From: Burkholderiales bacterium UBA2459
GTDB lineage: Bacteria > Pseudomonadota > Gammaproteobacteria > Burkholderiales > Burkholderiaceae_E
Length of the DNA: 15,019 nt
Reading direction: 5' to 3'
NCBI GenBank assembly: GCA_002342365.1
Contig: DDPV01000043.1
Coordinates: forward strand, 70,806-85,824
The notes beneath the pieces are model-generated. The model was not told where the DNA came from and did not search any database. It saw only the letters and a list, made by a program, of their open reading frames with translations. Below, in pieces: positions 7,137-14,446 of this stretch. The position numbers were made by a program, and so were the translations under genes. How positions within the stretch are numbered: the first letter of the stretch is position 1; the number at the start of each line of letters is the position of its first letter.

Positions 7137-8495
7137 TTAGCACCGCTTCGGTGCGTCTGCGAGAAAAAGGGCTTGCAAATCATTGAGAAAACGCCAACCC
7201 AGTGCGCTTGCCCGAAAGACAGCCGGATCCGGGTCGAGCAGGCCTTTGGAAAACGCAAGATTGGTGTATTTCAACATCATCTCTGCGGGCAGACCACAAC
7301 GCTCTTGCCACCAGTGACTCGGCACCCCGTCTTTGAGACGAAGCGCATTGAGCATAAATTCAAAAGGCAAATCATCAGATTCAAGCCACCGCTCTGCAGG
7401 CTTTGCCAGGGTATCGGCGCCTAGGACCGAAGCGATATAAGCCTCCGGTTCACGCCTTCGAATCGTTCTTCGAATACCGCGATGATCACTGAGCTTGCCG
7501 TGTGCACCCGCGCCCACACCGAGATAGTCGCCAAACTGCCAGTAATTGAGGTTATGGCGACAACGCTGACCGGGTAGCGACCAAGCTGACACCTCGTACT
7601 GCTCAAAGCCAGACTGACTCAGTCGCAGCGCAATCCGATTCTGCATGGCTTCAATCGTTTCCTCGTCCGGCATATCGGCAGGCGGGTGCTTGGCAAACCA
7701 GGTGTTTGGCTCAAGGGTGAACTGATAAAGCGACAAGTGGCCTAGGGCGCTACCCGATCGATCCAGCACGATGTCAAGATCCTGCTCCAATGAGCTTAGC
7801 GTTTGCGCCGGTTGGCCATACATCAAATCGATATTGACGCGGGGGAAAATCGAAAGCGCGGTATCGACAGCGGCAATGGCTTCTGCGCGACCATGCACCC
7901 GCCCGATCCGATTCAGTTGTGCATCCGAAAAACTTTGCACACCCAAGCTCAATCGATGAATACCCGCATCCGCAAAGGCTTCAAAGCGCGCACGCTCAAC
8001 GCTTCCCGGGTTGGCCTCCATCGTGATTTCAGCGTCAGCGGCAAGCCGAAGCAGACTACGGAGCGCATCAAGCAGGCGCGCCATCTCGCGGGGTGGGCAA
8101 AGGCTTGGCGTTCCGCCGCCGATAAACACCGTTTGCACCGTCCTGCCCCAAACCGAAGCGAGCGAGCATTCGATGTCCCGAATCAGGGCATCCACATAGG
8201 TTTGATAGAGCCGATCGTGCTGCATGTCTCCATTCATCCGCTGGGCCGACATCTGCTCGTCAACCGTTTGCTGACGATCGACCTCTGCCTTCATCAGGCT
8301 CAGGCCTGCGGTATGCCTTGCACCCAAGTCTTTGAAAGCATGCGAATTGAAATCGCAATAAGGACACTTTTTCTCGCACCAGGGCATATGGATATACAGC
8401 CCCAGAGGCGGCGGAAAAGCCAGCTTGATGCTTTGTCGGTCTCTGAGACTTTGCGCCGGCACAAGCGCCGAAACAAGCGTCGAATCACCTGCCAT
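7137..8495 (-). CDS. hemW: Heme chaperone HemW (radical SAM, CPO-like)
   Basis: Radical SAM protein of the oxygen-independent coproporphyrinogen oxidase-like family; HemW members bind heme and deliver it rather than oxidise coproporphyrinogen. 452 residues. The 4Fe-4S/SAM motif is CEKKCPYCDF with C40, C44 and C47. FIGGGTPS, EANPGS, SLGVQSF and INIDLMYG-like (VNIDLMYGQP) radical SAM segments follow. The HemW-type HNLNYW and GVGAGAHG are present, and a C-terminal HemN-like domain follows. An insert of about 35 residues after FNSHAF precedes the YVDAL helix; inserts of varied length here are common in betaproteobacteria. True HemN has CxxxCxxCxC, whereas the residue after the third Cys pair here is Phe, which argues for HemW. 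The start lies 11 bases after the rdgB stop, so they share a transcript. Confidence 0.93.
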   Translation of the reverse strand: MAGDSTLVSALVPAQSLRDRQSIKLAFPPPLGLYIHMPWCEKKCPYCDFNSHAFKDLGARHTAGLSLMKAEVDRQQTVDEQMSAQRMNGDMQHDRLYQTYVDALIRDIECSLASVWGRTVQTVFIGGGTPSLCPPREMARLLDALRSLLRLAADAEITMEANPGSVERARFEAFADAGIHRLSLGVQSFSDAQLNRIGRVHGRAEAIAAVDTALSIFPRVNIDLMYGQPAQTLSSLEQDLDIVLDRSGSALGHLSLYQFTLEPNTWFAKHPPADMPDEETIEAMQNRIALRLSQSGFEQYEVSAWSLPGQRCRHNLNYWQFGDYLGVGAGAHGKLSDHRGIRRTIRRREPEAYIASVLGADTLAKPAERWLESDDLPFEFMLNALRLKDGVPSHWWQERCGLPAEMMLKYTNLAFSKGLLDPDPAVFRASALGWRFLNDLQALFLADAPKRC

Positions 8496-8506
8496 GGTCA
8501 GCCCGC

Positions 8507-9142
8507 CTATTTTGCAGGCGCAGAAAGTCTGCCGAGCCTGAGCAATTGTTCAACAAGCGCTGCGGTCGCCATCGCGCGATGACTGAGCCTGTTTTTCAGC
8601 GACGGCGACATCTCAGCCGCCGTTTCTTCCTGTCCGTCAGGAAGGAAATGCGGGTCATAACCAAAGCCCGCAGAGCCTCGCGCCTCGGGAAGCCAGAGGC
8701 CCTGCCAGCTCGCCTGCGCCAGCACGGGAACCGGGTCATCAGGCCACCTGAGGAAAGCCAATACGCAAAAAAAATAGGCCCTCGAGCTCTTTCCATGAAG
8801 CTGTTGTTTGACCAACTCGTTATTCATCGCATCGCCAGCGGATCCGCCGTGAATAAGCGACCAACGCGCAGAGTGCACCCCGGGTCTATCCTGCAGTTGC
8901 TCTATACAAATTCCAGAATCGTCAGACAGCGCTGGAAGCGAAGCCAGTCGGCTCGCTTCACGTGCCTTGACCAAGGCATTTTCGACAAAACTCGGATGGG
9001 GTTCGGGCACTTCCTTGATGCCCAAGTCTGCTTGCGCAATCAGGTCAACCTTGAAAGGTTCAAACAAGGATTTAAATTCACTGATTTTTCCAAGATTCGA
9101 ACTTGCTATTACCCAGGCACCGGGCGGTGTCATCACAGCCAT
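8507..9142 (-). CDS. rdgB: dITP/XTP pyrophosphatase (RdgB/HAM1 family)
   Basis: Hydrolyses dITP, XTP and related non-canonical purine triphosphates to monophosphates, keeping them out of DNA and RNA. Motifs: SSNLGKISEF near the N-terminus (substrate/phosphate binding), FVENALVKAREA, the metal-site DDSGI, SARW, FGYDPHF and SHRAMA at the C-terminus. About 211 residues from the ATG at 9142; the ATG at 9133 would give 208. E. coli RdgB has 197. The open frame extends further upstream into rph, but that part matches nothing in the family. Neither start has a strong ribosome site. The chosen start is 13 bases past the rph stop, so translation may be coupled. Confidence 0.93.
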   Translation of the reverse strand: MAVMTPPGAWVIASSNLGKISEFKSLFEPFKVDLIAQADLGIKEVPEPHPSFVENALVKAREASRLASLPALSDDSGICIEQLQDRPGVHSARWSLIHGGSAGDAMNNELVKQQLHGKSSRAYFFCVLAFLRWPDDPVPVLAQASWQGLWLPEARGSAGFGYDPHFLPDGQEETAAEMSPSLKNRLSHRAMATAALVEQLLRLGRLSAPAK

Positions 9143-9155
9143 GGATAAAACCGCA

Positions 9156-9893
9156 CTAGGCCGCCCAAGCGCTTTGCTGGGCCGCCAGCAATTGCTTGAT
9201 GCCAACGCCGGCCAAGGCAAGCAGTGCATCAGCTTCTTCGCGGCTAAACGGTGTGCCTTCTGCCGTTCCCTGCAGCTCAATGAATCGGCCGCTCGAGGTC
9301 ATGACGACGTTCATATCGGTATCGCAACTGGAATCTTCCTCATAATCCAAATCAAGCAAGACCTCTCCGTTTCGTATGCCAACACTGACTGCAGCCACCC
9401 AGGTTCTGAGAGCATTTTCTCCGGCTTTCGATTCGCGCTGCATCCACTTCAGCGCATCGGCCAAGGCAAGACAAGCTCCGGTAATGGACGCACAACGAGT
9501 CCCACCGTCTGCCTGCAAAACATCGCAGTCAATACTAATGGTGTGCTCAGCGATGGCGGTCAGGTCCACTGCCGCCCTCAAGCTTCGTCCAATCAAGCGC
9601 TGGATTTCCTGGGTCCGCCCGCTTTGTTTGCCTCGGACCGCTTCGCGCTCGCCCCGCGTATGGGTTGCGCGCGGCAGCATGCCGTATTCAGCGCTTACCC
9701 AACCCTGGCCCTGGCCCTTCAAAAAACCCGGCACTTTGGCCTCGACGGTCGCTGTGCACAAAACCCGGGTGTGGCCTAACTCAATCAGTACTGAGCCCTC
9801 GGCATAACGGGTCGCCTGGCGCGTGAGTTTGAGTGGCCGCAAGCTTGCGTTGTCCCGTCCGTTCGAACGCTCCATTTGTTTTGCGTTCAACAT
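9156..9893 (-). CDS. rph: Ribonuclease PH
   Basis: Phosphorolytic 3'-to-5' exoribonuclease that trims tRNA precursors, forming a hexameric ring in characterised members. 245 residues from the chosen start. Core motifs are intact: LRPLKLTR, YAEGSVLIELGHTRVLCTA, GFLKGQGQGWVSAEYGMLPR, GRTQEIQRLIGRSLRAAVD (phosphate-binding arginines), CDVLQADGGTRCASITGAC (catalytic Asp), ETDMNVVMT-like DTDMNVVMT and IELQGTAEG. The C-terminus is complete, unlike the frameshifted rph of E. coli K-12. The start at 9893 is fixed by AAGGAG at 9901-9906 with a 7-base spacer. The ATG at 9875 is an internal alternative. First gene of a likely rph-rdgB-hemW operon, divergent from yicC. Confidence 0.96.
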   Translation of the reverse strand: MLNAKQMERSNGRDNASLRPLKLTRQATRYAEGSVLIELGHTRVLCTATVEAKVPGFLKGQGQGWVSAEYGMLPRATHTRGEREAVRGKQSGRTQEIQRLIGRSLRAAVDLTAIAEHTISIDCDVLQADGGTRCASITGACLALADALKWMQRESKAGENALRTWVAAVSVGIRNGEVLLDLDYEEDSSCDTDMNVVMTSSGRFIELQGTAEGTPFSREEADALLALAGVGIKQLLAAQQSAWAA

Positions 9894-9900
9894 GACCGCA

Positions 9901-9906
9901 CTCCTT
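9901..9906 (-). promoter_or_regulatory. Ribosome binding site that decides the rph start
   Basis: AAGGAG on the minus strand, 7 bases before the ATG at 9893. It favours 9893 over the far-upstream frame extension to 10058 and over the ATG at 9875. Confidence 0.85.
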
Positions 9907-9935
9907 TTCGCTGTCGAATCAACCCGGCGCATAAT
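9907..9935 (+). promoter_or_regulatory. Candidate sigma-70 promoter of the yicC operon
   Basis: TTCGCT (-35, 9907-9912, 3 of 6 matches), a 17-base spacer, then CATAAT (-10, 9930-9935, 5 of 6 matches). Transcription would start near 9942, giving a leader of about 40 bases. The -10 is good and the -35 weak. No comparably good promoter is seen for rph on the other strand. Confidence 0.4.
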
Positions 9936-9945
9936 CTCATAAATA

Positions 9946-9965
9946 GGGTGCACCCAAGGCTTGGG
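9946..9965. repeat. Two overlapping palindromes between rph and yicC
   Basis: GGGTGCACCC (9946-9955) is a perfect 10-base palindrome. CCCAAG-G-CTTGGG (9953-9965) is a 13-base dyad with a single central base, sharing three bases with the first. They lie between the candidate -10 element and the yicC ribosome site, and upstream of rph. They could be an operator for both genes or mutually exclusive hairpins in the yicC leader. Confidence 0.6.
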
Positions 9966-9967
9966 TT

Positions 9968-9973
9968 GAGGGG
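9968..9973 (+). promoter_or_regulatory. Ribosome binding site that decides the yicC start
   Basis: GAGGGG, 7 bases ahead of the ATG at 9981. It supports that start over the upstream in-frame TTG at 9876, which would overlap rph. Confidence 0.8.
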
Positions 9974-9980
9974 TAAGTTC

Positions 9981-10940
9981 ATGGGTAAGACAAAGGCCGA
10001 CGCCATCCGTAGCATGACCGGATTTGGAAACGCTGAATGCATCATGCGGCAATGGCACATCGCCGTCGACATTCGCAGCGTAAACGGGCGTTTTTTCGAT
10101 TTTTCATTGCGCAGCCCTGATGAATTACGGCCGCTTGAAACTTGGCTGCGTGAGCAGGTTTCCTCAAGCGTTCAACGCGGCAAGGTCGACATGCGCATCA
10201 GCCTAAGACGGCAAGCGGGTCTAGATGAGGCGCTCGAGATCAACATGGAGATGTTTGAACGGCTACTGAAACTGGTATCGCAGATTGAATCAAAAGCCGA
10301 GGCTTCATCGATAATGGGCCAAAGTAGTCTTGCGCCCTACACTGCGCTCGATCTGCTCCGCTTTCCTGGCGTAACCGTCGAATCAGGCGTGATCGATCAA
10401 GAGCTTTTGCAAGACTGCGTTAAAAGGCTGGTTCCTGAGGCGATCGCTAGCCTGGAGAAGGCTCGATCTGATGAAGGAGTACGGCTGGCAGACTTCTTGC
10501 GAGAGCGGCTCGCGCGCATTCGCGAGCACTGCCAGCAGCTTCACGGTCTGATTCCTTCCTGGTCTGCCGCACTCGAGTCGCGGCTTCGCGAGCGGCTTAG
10601 TACCCTCGGTTTTGGCGACGCGCCCGCTGCGACTGCTCAGGACAGTGCAACCCATGGCACCGACTTGCAACAGCGCCTTGCTCAAGAGCTTGGACTGCAC
10701 CTGATCAAGTCTGACGTTGCCGAAGAACTATCAAGGCTTCAAGCGCACAGTGCTGCTGTGGAGCACATCATTGCCCAAGGCGGTCCTTGTGGAAAGCGGC
10801 TCGATTTCATGATGCAGGAGTTACAACGCGAAGCCAATACACTCGGTTCCAAATCGCAGATCGTGGATCAATCGATGGCAGCGGTGGACTTGAAGGTCCT
10901 GATTGAGCAAATGCGTGAACAAGTCCAAAATCTCGAGTAA
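9981..10940 (+). CDS. yicC: YicC/YloC family protein, probable endoribonuclease
   Basis: Conserved bacterial family with YicC-like N-terminal and DUF1732-type C-terminal domains; members have been reported as endoribonucleases, but the physiological role is not settled. 319 residues against 287 in E. coli. N-terminal IRSMTGFGNAE with IRSVNGRFFDFSLR, and LEXWLREQVSSSVQRGKVD-like text (LETWLREQVS, RGKVDMRI) are diagnostic. The C-terminal block GGPCGKRLDFMMQELQREAN and TLGSKSQ is the most conserved part of the family. A stretch around residues 200-240 (GLIPSWSAALESRL to QDSATHG) is variable. The start is set by GAGGGG at 9968-9973. Its position directly before gmk and rpoZ matches the Bacillus yloC-gmk-rpoZ order, an old linkage. 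Confidence 0.92.
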   Translation: MGKTKADAIRSMTGFGNAECIMRQWHIAVDIRSVNGRFFDFSLRSPDELRPLETWLREQVSSSVQRGKVDMRISLRRQAGLDEALEINMEMFERLLKLVSQIESKAEASSIMGQSSLAPYTALDLLRFPGVTVESGVIDQELLQDCVKRLVPEAIASLEKARSDEGVRLADFLRERLARIREHCQQLHGLIPSWSAALESRLRERLSTLGFGDAPAATAQDSATHGTDLQQRLAQELGLHLIKSDVAEELSRLQAHSAAVEHIIAQGGPCGKRLDFMMQELQREANTLGSKSQIVDQSMAAVDLKVLIEQMREQVQNLE

Positions 10941-11005
10941 GACGCAAGATTGTTGCTCCCCTTCGTAAGACGCGAACTTATCGATGCGTAGCCCGGATTT
11001 TCTTC

Positions 11006-11677
11006 ATGATCTCTCGCCGCTTGGCGAGGACCTTGTATCTAGATGAGCATGCCTTGCAAGCCTCGCTCTTTGTGATTGTGGCGCCCTCGGGTGCCGGTAA
11101 AACCACGCTGGTTCATGCCTTGCTGCGCTCAAGGCCAGGCATCAAGCTGTCAATCTCAACAACCACCCGCTTGCCCCGAAACACGGAGCGCGACGGGCTC
11201 GATTACTTTTTTGTGGACGAAGCGAAGTTTCTCGCTCTCGCGAGTCAATCCGCCTTTTTGGAATGGGCTCAGGTGCACGGGCACTACTATGGAACGTCAA
11301 AGGCTTTTGTCGAGAACACCTTGGCTGTTGGCGAGGATTTGCTGCTCGAAATCGATTGCCAGGGCGCTGCGCAAATCAAGTCCCTTTTCCCTGAGGCGGT
11401 GATCATTTTTATTGCGCCACCTTCCATCCACGAACTCGAGCGCAGGCTCGAGGCTCGTGCACAAGATGATGCAGCAAGCATCGCAAAACGCATCAAAGCA
11501 GCACAGAGCGAACTGCAACGCGCACATGAAGCCGATTACCTTGTCATCAACGATGACTTTGACCAAGCGCTTCTTGATTTGCATCGAATCGTCGAAGCGG
11601 CAGGGCTAAGGTATCATCTACGACTATCACGCAACCCCTTGCTCGCCCAGCGGCTCGGATTGCGAAGTTACCCCTAA
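11006..11677 (+). CDS. gmk: Guanylate kinase
   Basis: Phosphorylates GMP and dGMP to the diphosphates with ATP, feeding GTP and ppGpp synthesis. 223 residues against 207 in E. coli. P-loop APSGAGKT at 26-33. GMP-binding segments: SISTTTRLPRNTERDGLDYFF, EWAQVHGHYYGTS and LLLEIDCQGA. The lid region has LEARAQDDAASIAKRIK; DYLVINDDFDQAL lies near the C-terminus. The first 20 residues before LFVIVAP exceed the E. coli N-terminus. The ribosome site for the ATG at 11006 is weak (a GGA 9 bases upstream). TTG at 11033 is possible but has a cramped GAGGA. 65 bases follow yicC with no clear promoter or terminator, so I treat the genes as one operon. Confidence 0.96.
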   Translation: MISRRLARTLYLDEHALQASLFVIVAPSGAGKTTLVHALLRSRPGIKLSISTTTRLPRNTERDGLDYFFVDEAKFLALASQSAFLEWAQVHGHYYGTSKAFVENTLAVGEDLLLEIDCQGAAQIKSLFPEAVIIFIAPPSIHELERRLEARAQDDAASIAKRIKAAQSELQRAHEADYLVINDDFDQALLDLHRIVEAAGLRYHLRLSRNPLLAQRLGLRSYP

Positions 11678-11697
11678 TCATTTTTCGCTGGATCATC

Positions 11698-11901
11698 ATG
11701 GCAAGAATCACGGTCGAAGATTGTCTAAAGAGCATTCCCAACCGCTTTGAACTCACGCTTGCTGCAACCTACCGGGCACGCATGCTGGCTCAGGGTCATG
11801 CCCCCAAGATCGACGCAAAGGATAAACCGACGGTCATTGCCCTGCGCGAGATCGCTGCAGGCAAGGTGGGTTCGGAGATGCTTCGCCGCGTTCCCACTTG
11901 A
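11698..11901 (+). CDS. rpoZ: RNA polymerase omega subunit
   Basis: Small subunit that helps assemble the beta' subunit; in E. coli, omega with beta' forms a ppGpp binding site. 67 residues, the short form usual in Burkholderiales (E. coli has 91). Recognised by MARITVEDCL, the IPNRFELTLAATYRAR helix and KPTVIALREIAAGKVG. Starts 20 bases after the gmk stop with a weak ribosome site (TGGA). Next to spoT, so the ppGpp synthetase and part of a ppGpp target are made from adjacent genes. Confidence 0.97.
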   Translation: MARITVEDCLKSIPNRFELTLAATYRARMLAQGHAPKIDAKDKPTVIALREIAAGKVGSEMLRRVPT

Positions 11902-11944
11902 CCGGGTCGCGCCGGTTCCAGCCTGGGGCCTTTATCAAAACCTC

Positions 11945-12014
11945 AGGCGGCACGCGCCCTACGCCTGCACGCAGTTTACGTTCGTGCCGCTTGACGCCTC
12001 CGGTTTGCGCGTCA
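11945..12014 (+). other. Two tandem inverted repeats between rpoZ and spoT
   Basis: First dyad: AGGCGGCACG (11945-11954) pairs with CGTGCCGCTT (11983-11992), with one G-U pair and a 28-base loop. Second dyad: TGACGC (11992-11997) pairs with GCGTCA (12009-12014), with an 11-base loop. They share the base at 11992, so they may compete. No T-run follows, so neither is a standard terminator. They fill most of the 123-base gap and end 10 bases before the assigned spoT start. Confidence 0.5.
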
Positions 12015-12018
12015 GAAT
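11991..12018 (+). promoter_or_regulatory. Candidate sigma-70 promoter directly upstream of spoT
   Basis: TTGACG (11991-11996, 5 of 6), a 16-base spacer, then CAGAAT (12013-12018, 4 of 6). The start of transcription would fall at or next to the ATG at 12025, giving a nearly leaderless mRNA unless translation begins further in. Matches this good occur by chance, so it is tentative. Confidence 0.3.
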
Positions 12019-12024
12019 GCCGGT

Positions 12025-14400
12025 ATGAAGCGATCACAACATCCCGTCCAGCCATCGGTACCGCAGGCTGCAGCACCGCTTGCTGAGGCCGCCGAGCGAC
12101 CTTTTGCCGCGCTCTCCTCGCGGCACGCTCTCGCGGTGCGTAGCAAGGCAGTAGCAGGCGCTGGTGCCGAGACCGTGAGGATGACAAAAACTTCAACGCA
12201 ACAAGGGTTTGCAGGTGATCGTAATGATTTCAAGCTTTCCGAAGAGGGGTTCTTTCTTTCCCCGGATCACCGCTCGGTCGCCTCAATAGGTTCGCTTACG
12301 GCCAAGGCCGAGAGCTACCTGTCCCGGCGCGACATCAAGCAAATTCGCGAGGCCTATCGGCTCGCTGATGAAGCGCATCTGGGGCAGTTTCGCCAAAGTG
12401 GCGAGCCCTACATTTCACATCCCATCGCAGTGGCCGAAATTTGTGCGGGATGGAAGCTCGATGTGGACTCACTGATGGCTGCTTTGCTCCATGACACCAT
12501 CGAGGATAGCGGCGTACTGAAGGATGAACTCGGAGCACGCTTTGGTCTTCCGGTCGCTGAGCTCGTCGACGGGCTCTCGAAACTCGACCGGATGGAGTTT
12601 CAGACACGCGCGCATGCGCAGGCCGAGTCATTCCGAAAAATGCTCTTGGCGATGGCCAACGATGTACGCGTGATTCTTATCAAGCTGGCAGACCGCTTGC
12701 ACAACATGAGAACACTTACTGCGGTGTCCACGCAAAAAGCGAGGCGCATCGCAGATGAAACCATCGAAATTTACGCACCGATCGCCAATCGGCTCGGCTT
12801 GCACAGCCTTTTTCTGGAACTGCTCGATCTAAGCTTCCGACACAGCCATCCGAATCGTTATCGAGTCCTTCGCAAAGCGGTACTTGCTGCCCGAGGCAAT
12901 CGGCGGGAGGTGCTAAGCCGAATCGTTGACGCAACCCGACGTGCCCTGCCTCAGTGGGAAGTCGAGGCCGAAGTCACCGGGCGCGAAAAGTCGCTTTACG
13001 GCATTTATCGCAAGATGCGTGAAAAGCGACTCAGCTTTTCACAGGTGCTCGATGTTTATGGGTTTCGGATCATCGTTCCAAGCGTTGCCGATTGTTATAA
13101 AGCTCTTGGCGCTTTGCATGCAACCTTCAAGCCGGTTCAAGGTCGCTTTAAAGACTATATCGCAATTCCAAAGGTGAATGGATACCAGTCGCTGCACACA
13201 ACGCTTATCGGACCCTTTGGCACACCGGTCGAATTTCAAATACGAACCCAGTCGATGCAACGTGTCGCGGACTCCGGCGTTGCATCGCACTGGCTCTACA
13301 AAGCCAAAGGCGAGAGCTTTTCGGATTTGCAAAGGGAAACGCATCAATGGCTAAAGTCGCTGCTTGATATCCAGAGCAACACCGGCGATTCGCTTGAATT
13401 TATCGAGCATGTGAAGGTCGATCTATTTCCTGATGCGGTTTATATCTTCACCCCGAAGGGAGACATCAGGGCGCTGCCAAAAGGCTCCACGGTGATTGAT
13501 TTCGCCTACTCCGTGCATACCGATATTGGTAACCATGCGGTTGGCGCAACGATCAATGGCGATGTATCGCCTTTGAGTACCGTTTTAAAAAGTGGTGACC
13601 GGATTATCGTGAACACCGATCTCGCATCGAAACCGGATCCGGTCTGGTTGAGTTTTGTGCGCACCGGCAAGGCTCGCGCGGAAATACGCCACTACCTGCG
13701 CACGATGAACCATAGTGAATCGGTCGAGCTTGGCAAAAGGCTTCTTGAGAACGCGATGCAGGCAATGCATCTGAGCCTTGATGCCATGAGTGCGCTAGCG
13801 CTGGATCGTAGTGCACGAGACATTGGCGCAAGCAACGTCAGCGATCTGTATGCCAAGATCGGGCTCGGGATCCAACTTGCTCCGGCCGTGGCGCGAACGA
13901 TTGCCTTGATGGCTGGTCAACGGGGTGTGACCTCAGCGCTCCTTGCAGCAGTGCACGCCGCGCCGATTCAGGTACACGGCAATGAAGGCTCTGCGGTCAC
14001 CTTCTCGCCCTGTTGCCACCCCATCCCGGGTGACAGTATTTTCGGACATCTTCGCGGAGGCCACGGTCTCGTGATACACCGCAGCGACTGTGGGGTCGCC
14101 ATCCGCTCCCGCGTCAAAGACAGTGAGCGATGGGTTGAGACCGAGTGGTCGGAGCCGATCAATGGGATTTTTCGAACCGACATCAAAGTCACTGTACGCG
14201 ACGGCAAGGGCGTGCTTGGCAAGGTCGCCGCCGAGATTGCAGCCGAGGAAATCAATATTTCACAGGTCCAGACCGAATCAACCTCCGACAGCCTGGCAAC
14301 CATGTCCTTTGCATTAAGTGTGAAACATCGCAGCCATCTTGCCGGGTTGATGCGACGCCTTCGAAAAATGGCAGAAGTCACCAAGCTTGTGCGCGTGTAG
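12025..14400 (+). CDS. spoT: Bifunctional (p)ppGpp synthetase/hydrolase SpoT
   Basis: Makes and degrades the stringent-response alarmone. 791 residues (E. coli SpoT 702). Hydrolase domain about 105-260: SHPIAVAE, HDTIED at 156-161 and KLADRLHNMRTL at 220-231, all intact. Synthetase domain about 310-420: GREKSLYGIYRKM (319-331), VYGFRIIV (344-351), then GRFKDYIAIPKVNGYQSLHT with RFKD at 374-377, the RXKD form typical of bifunctional enzymes rather than the EXDD of RelA. TGS domain about 467-532 (DAVYIFTPKGDI, GSTVIDFAYSVHTDIG). Zinc-finger-like CCHPIPGD (663-670) with C689. C-terminal ACT about 715-790 (RDGKGVLGKVAAEIAAEEINISQ). The first 90 residues are Ala-rich and variable, and the ATG at 12025 has a poor ribosome site. 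M53 (12181) is an alternative start. Confidence 0.96.
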   Translation: MKRSQHPVQPSVPQAAAPLAEAAERPFAALSSRHALAVRSKAVAGAGAETVRMTKTSTQQGFAGDRNDFKLSEEGFFLSPDHRSVASIGSLTAKAESYLSRRDIKQIREAYRLADEAHLGQFRQSGEPYISHPIAVAEICAGWKLDVDSLMAALLHDTIEDSGVLKDELGARFGLPVAELVDGLSKLDRMEFQTRAHAQAESFRKMLLAMANDVRVILIKLADRLHNMRTLTAVSTQKARRIADETIEIYAPIANRLGLHSLFLELLDLSFRHSHPNRYRVLRKAVLAARGNRREVLSRIVDATRRALPQWEVEAEVTGREKSLYGIYRKMREKRLSFSQVLDVYGFRIIVPSVADCYKALGALHATFKPVQGRFKDYIAIPKVNGYQSLHTTLIGPFGTPVEFQIRTQSMQRVADSGVASHWLYKAKGESFSDLQRETHQWLKSLLDIQSNTGDSLEFIEHVKVDLFPDAVYIFTPKGDIRALPKGSTVIDFAYSVHTDIGNHAVGATINGDVSPLSTVLKSGDRIIVNTDLASKPDPVWLSFVRTGKARAEIRHYLRTMNHSESVELGKRLLENAMQAMHLSLDAMSALALDRSARDIGASNVSDLYAKIGLGIQLAPAVARTIALMAGQRGVTSALLAAVHAAPIQVHGNEGSAVTFSPCCHPIPGDSIFGHLRGGHGLVIHRSDCGVAIRSRVKDSERWVETEWSEPINGIFRTDIKVTVRDGKGVLGKVAAEIAAEEINISQVQTESTSDSLATMSFALSVKHRSHLAGLMRRLRKMAEVTKLVRV

Positions 14401-14403
14401 TCT

Positions 14404-14422
14404 GCCTACTGAATCGGTAGGC
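14404..14422. other. Hairpin between convergent spoT and greB
   Basis: GCCTAC (14404-14409) and GTAGGC (14417-14422) pair perfectly around a 7-base loop, 3 bases after the spoT stop. No T-run follows on either strand. It may shield mRNA 3' ends or assist factor-dependent termination; an intrinsic terminator is not supported. Confidence 0.35.
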
Positions 14423-14446
14423 GCGGCGCAGAACTCATCTGCTCGC

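Noticed and set aside
7803..8582. Long plus-strand open frame (259 codons) opposite hemW
   Set aside because: It lies wholly antisense to hemW and the end of rdgB, which have clear catalytic motifs. The translation has no recognisable domain and no ribosome site. Long antisense frames are expected from the codon bias here.
8967..9779. Long plus-strand open frame (270 codons) opposite rdgB and rph
   Set aside because: Antisense to two well-supported genes, spans their junction, and shows no family resemblance.
11901..11947. Short hairpins just after rpoZ (ACCGG/CCGGT and CCTGGGG/CCTCAGG) as a terminator
   Set aside because: Short or wobble-containing stems with no T-run after them; they would also separate rpoZ from spoT, which are usually co-transcribed.
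14423..14446. Second short hairpin (GCAGA / TCTGC) before greB's stop as a terminator
   Set aside because: Only five perfect pairs and no T-run; too weak to call.
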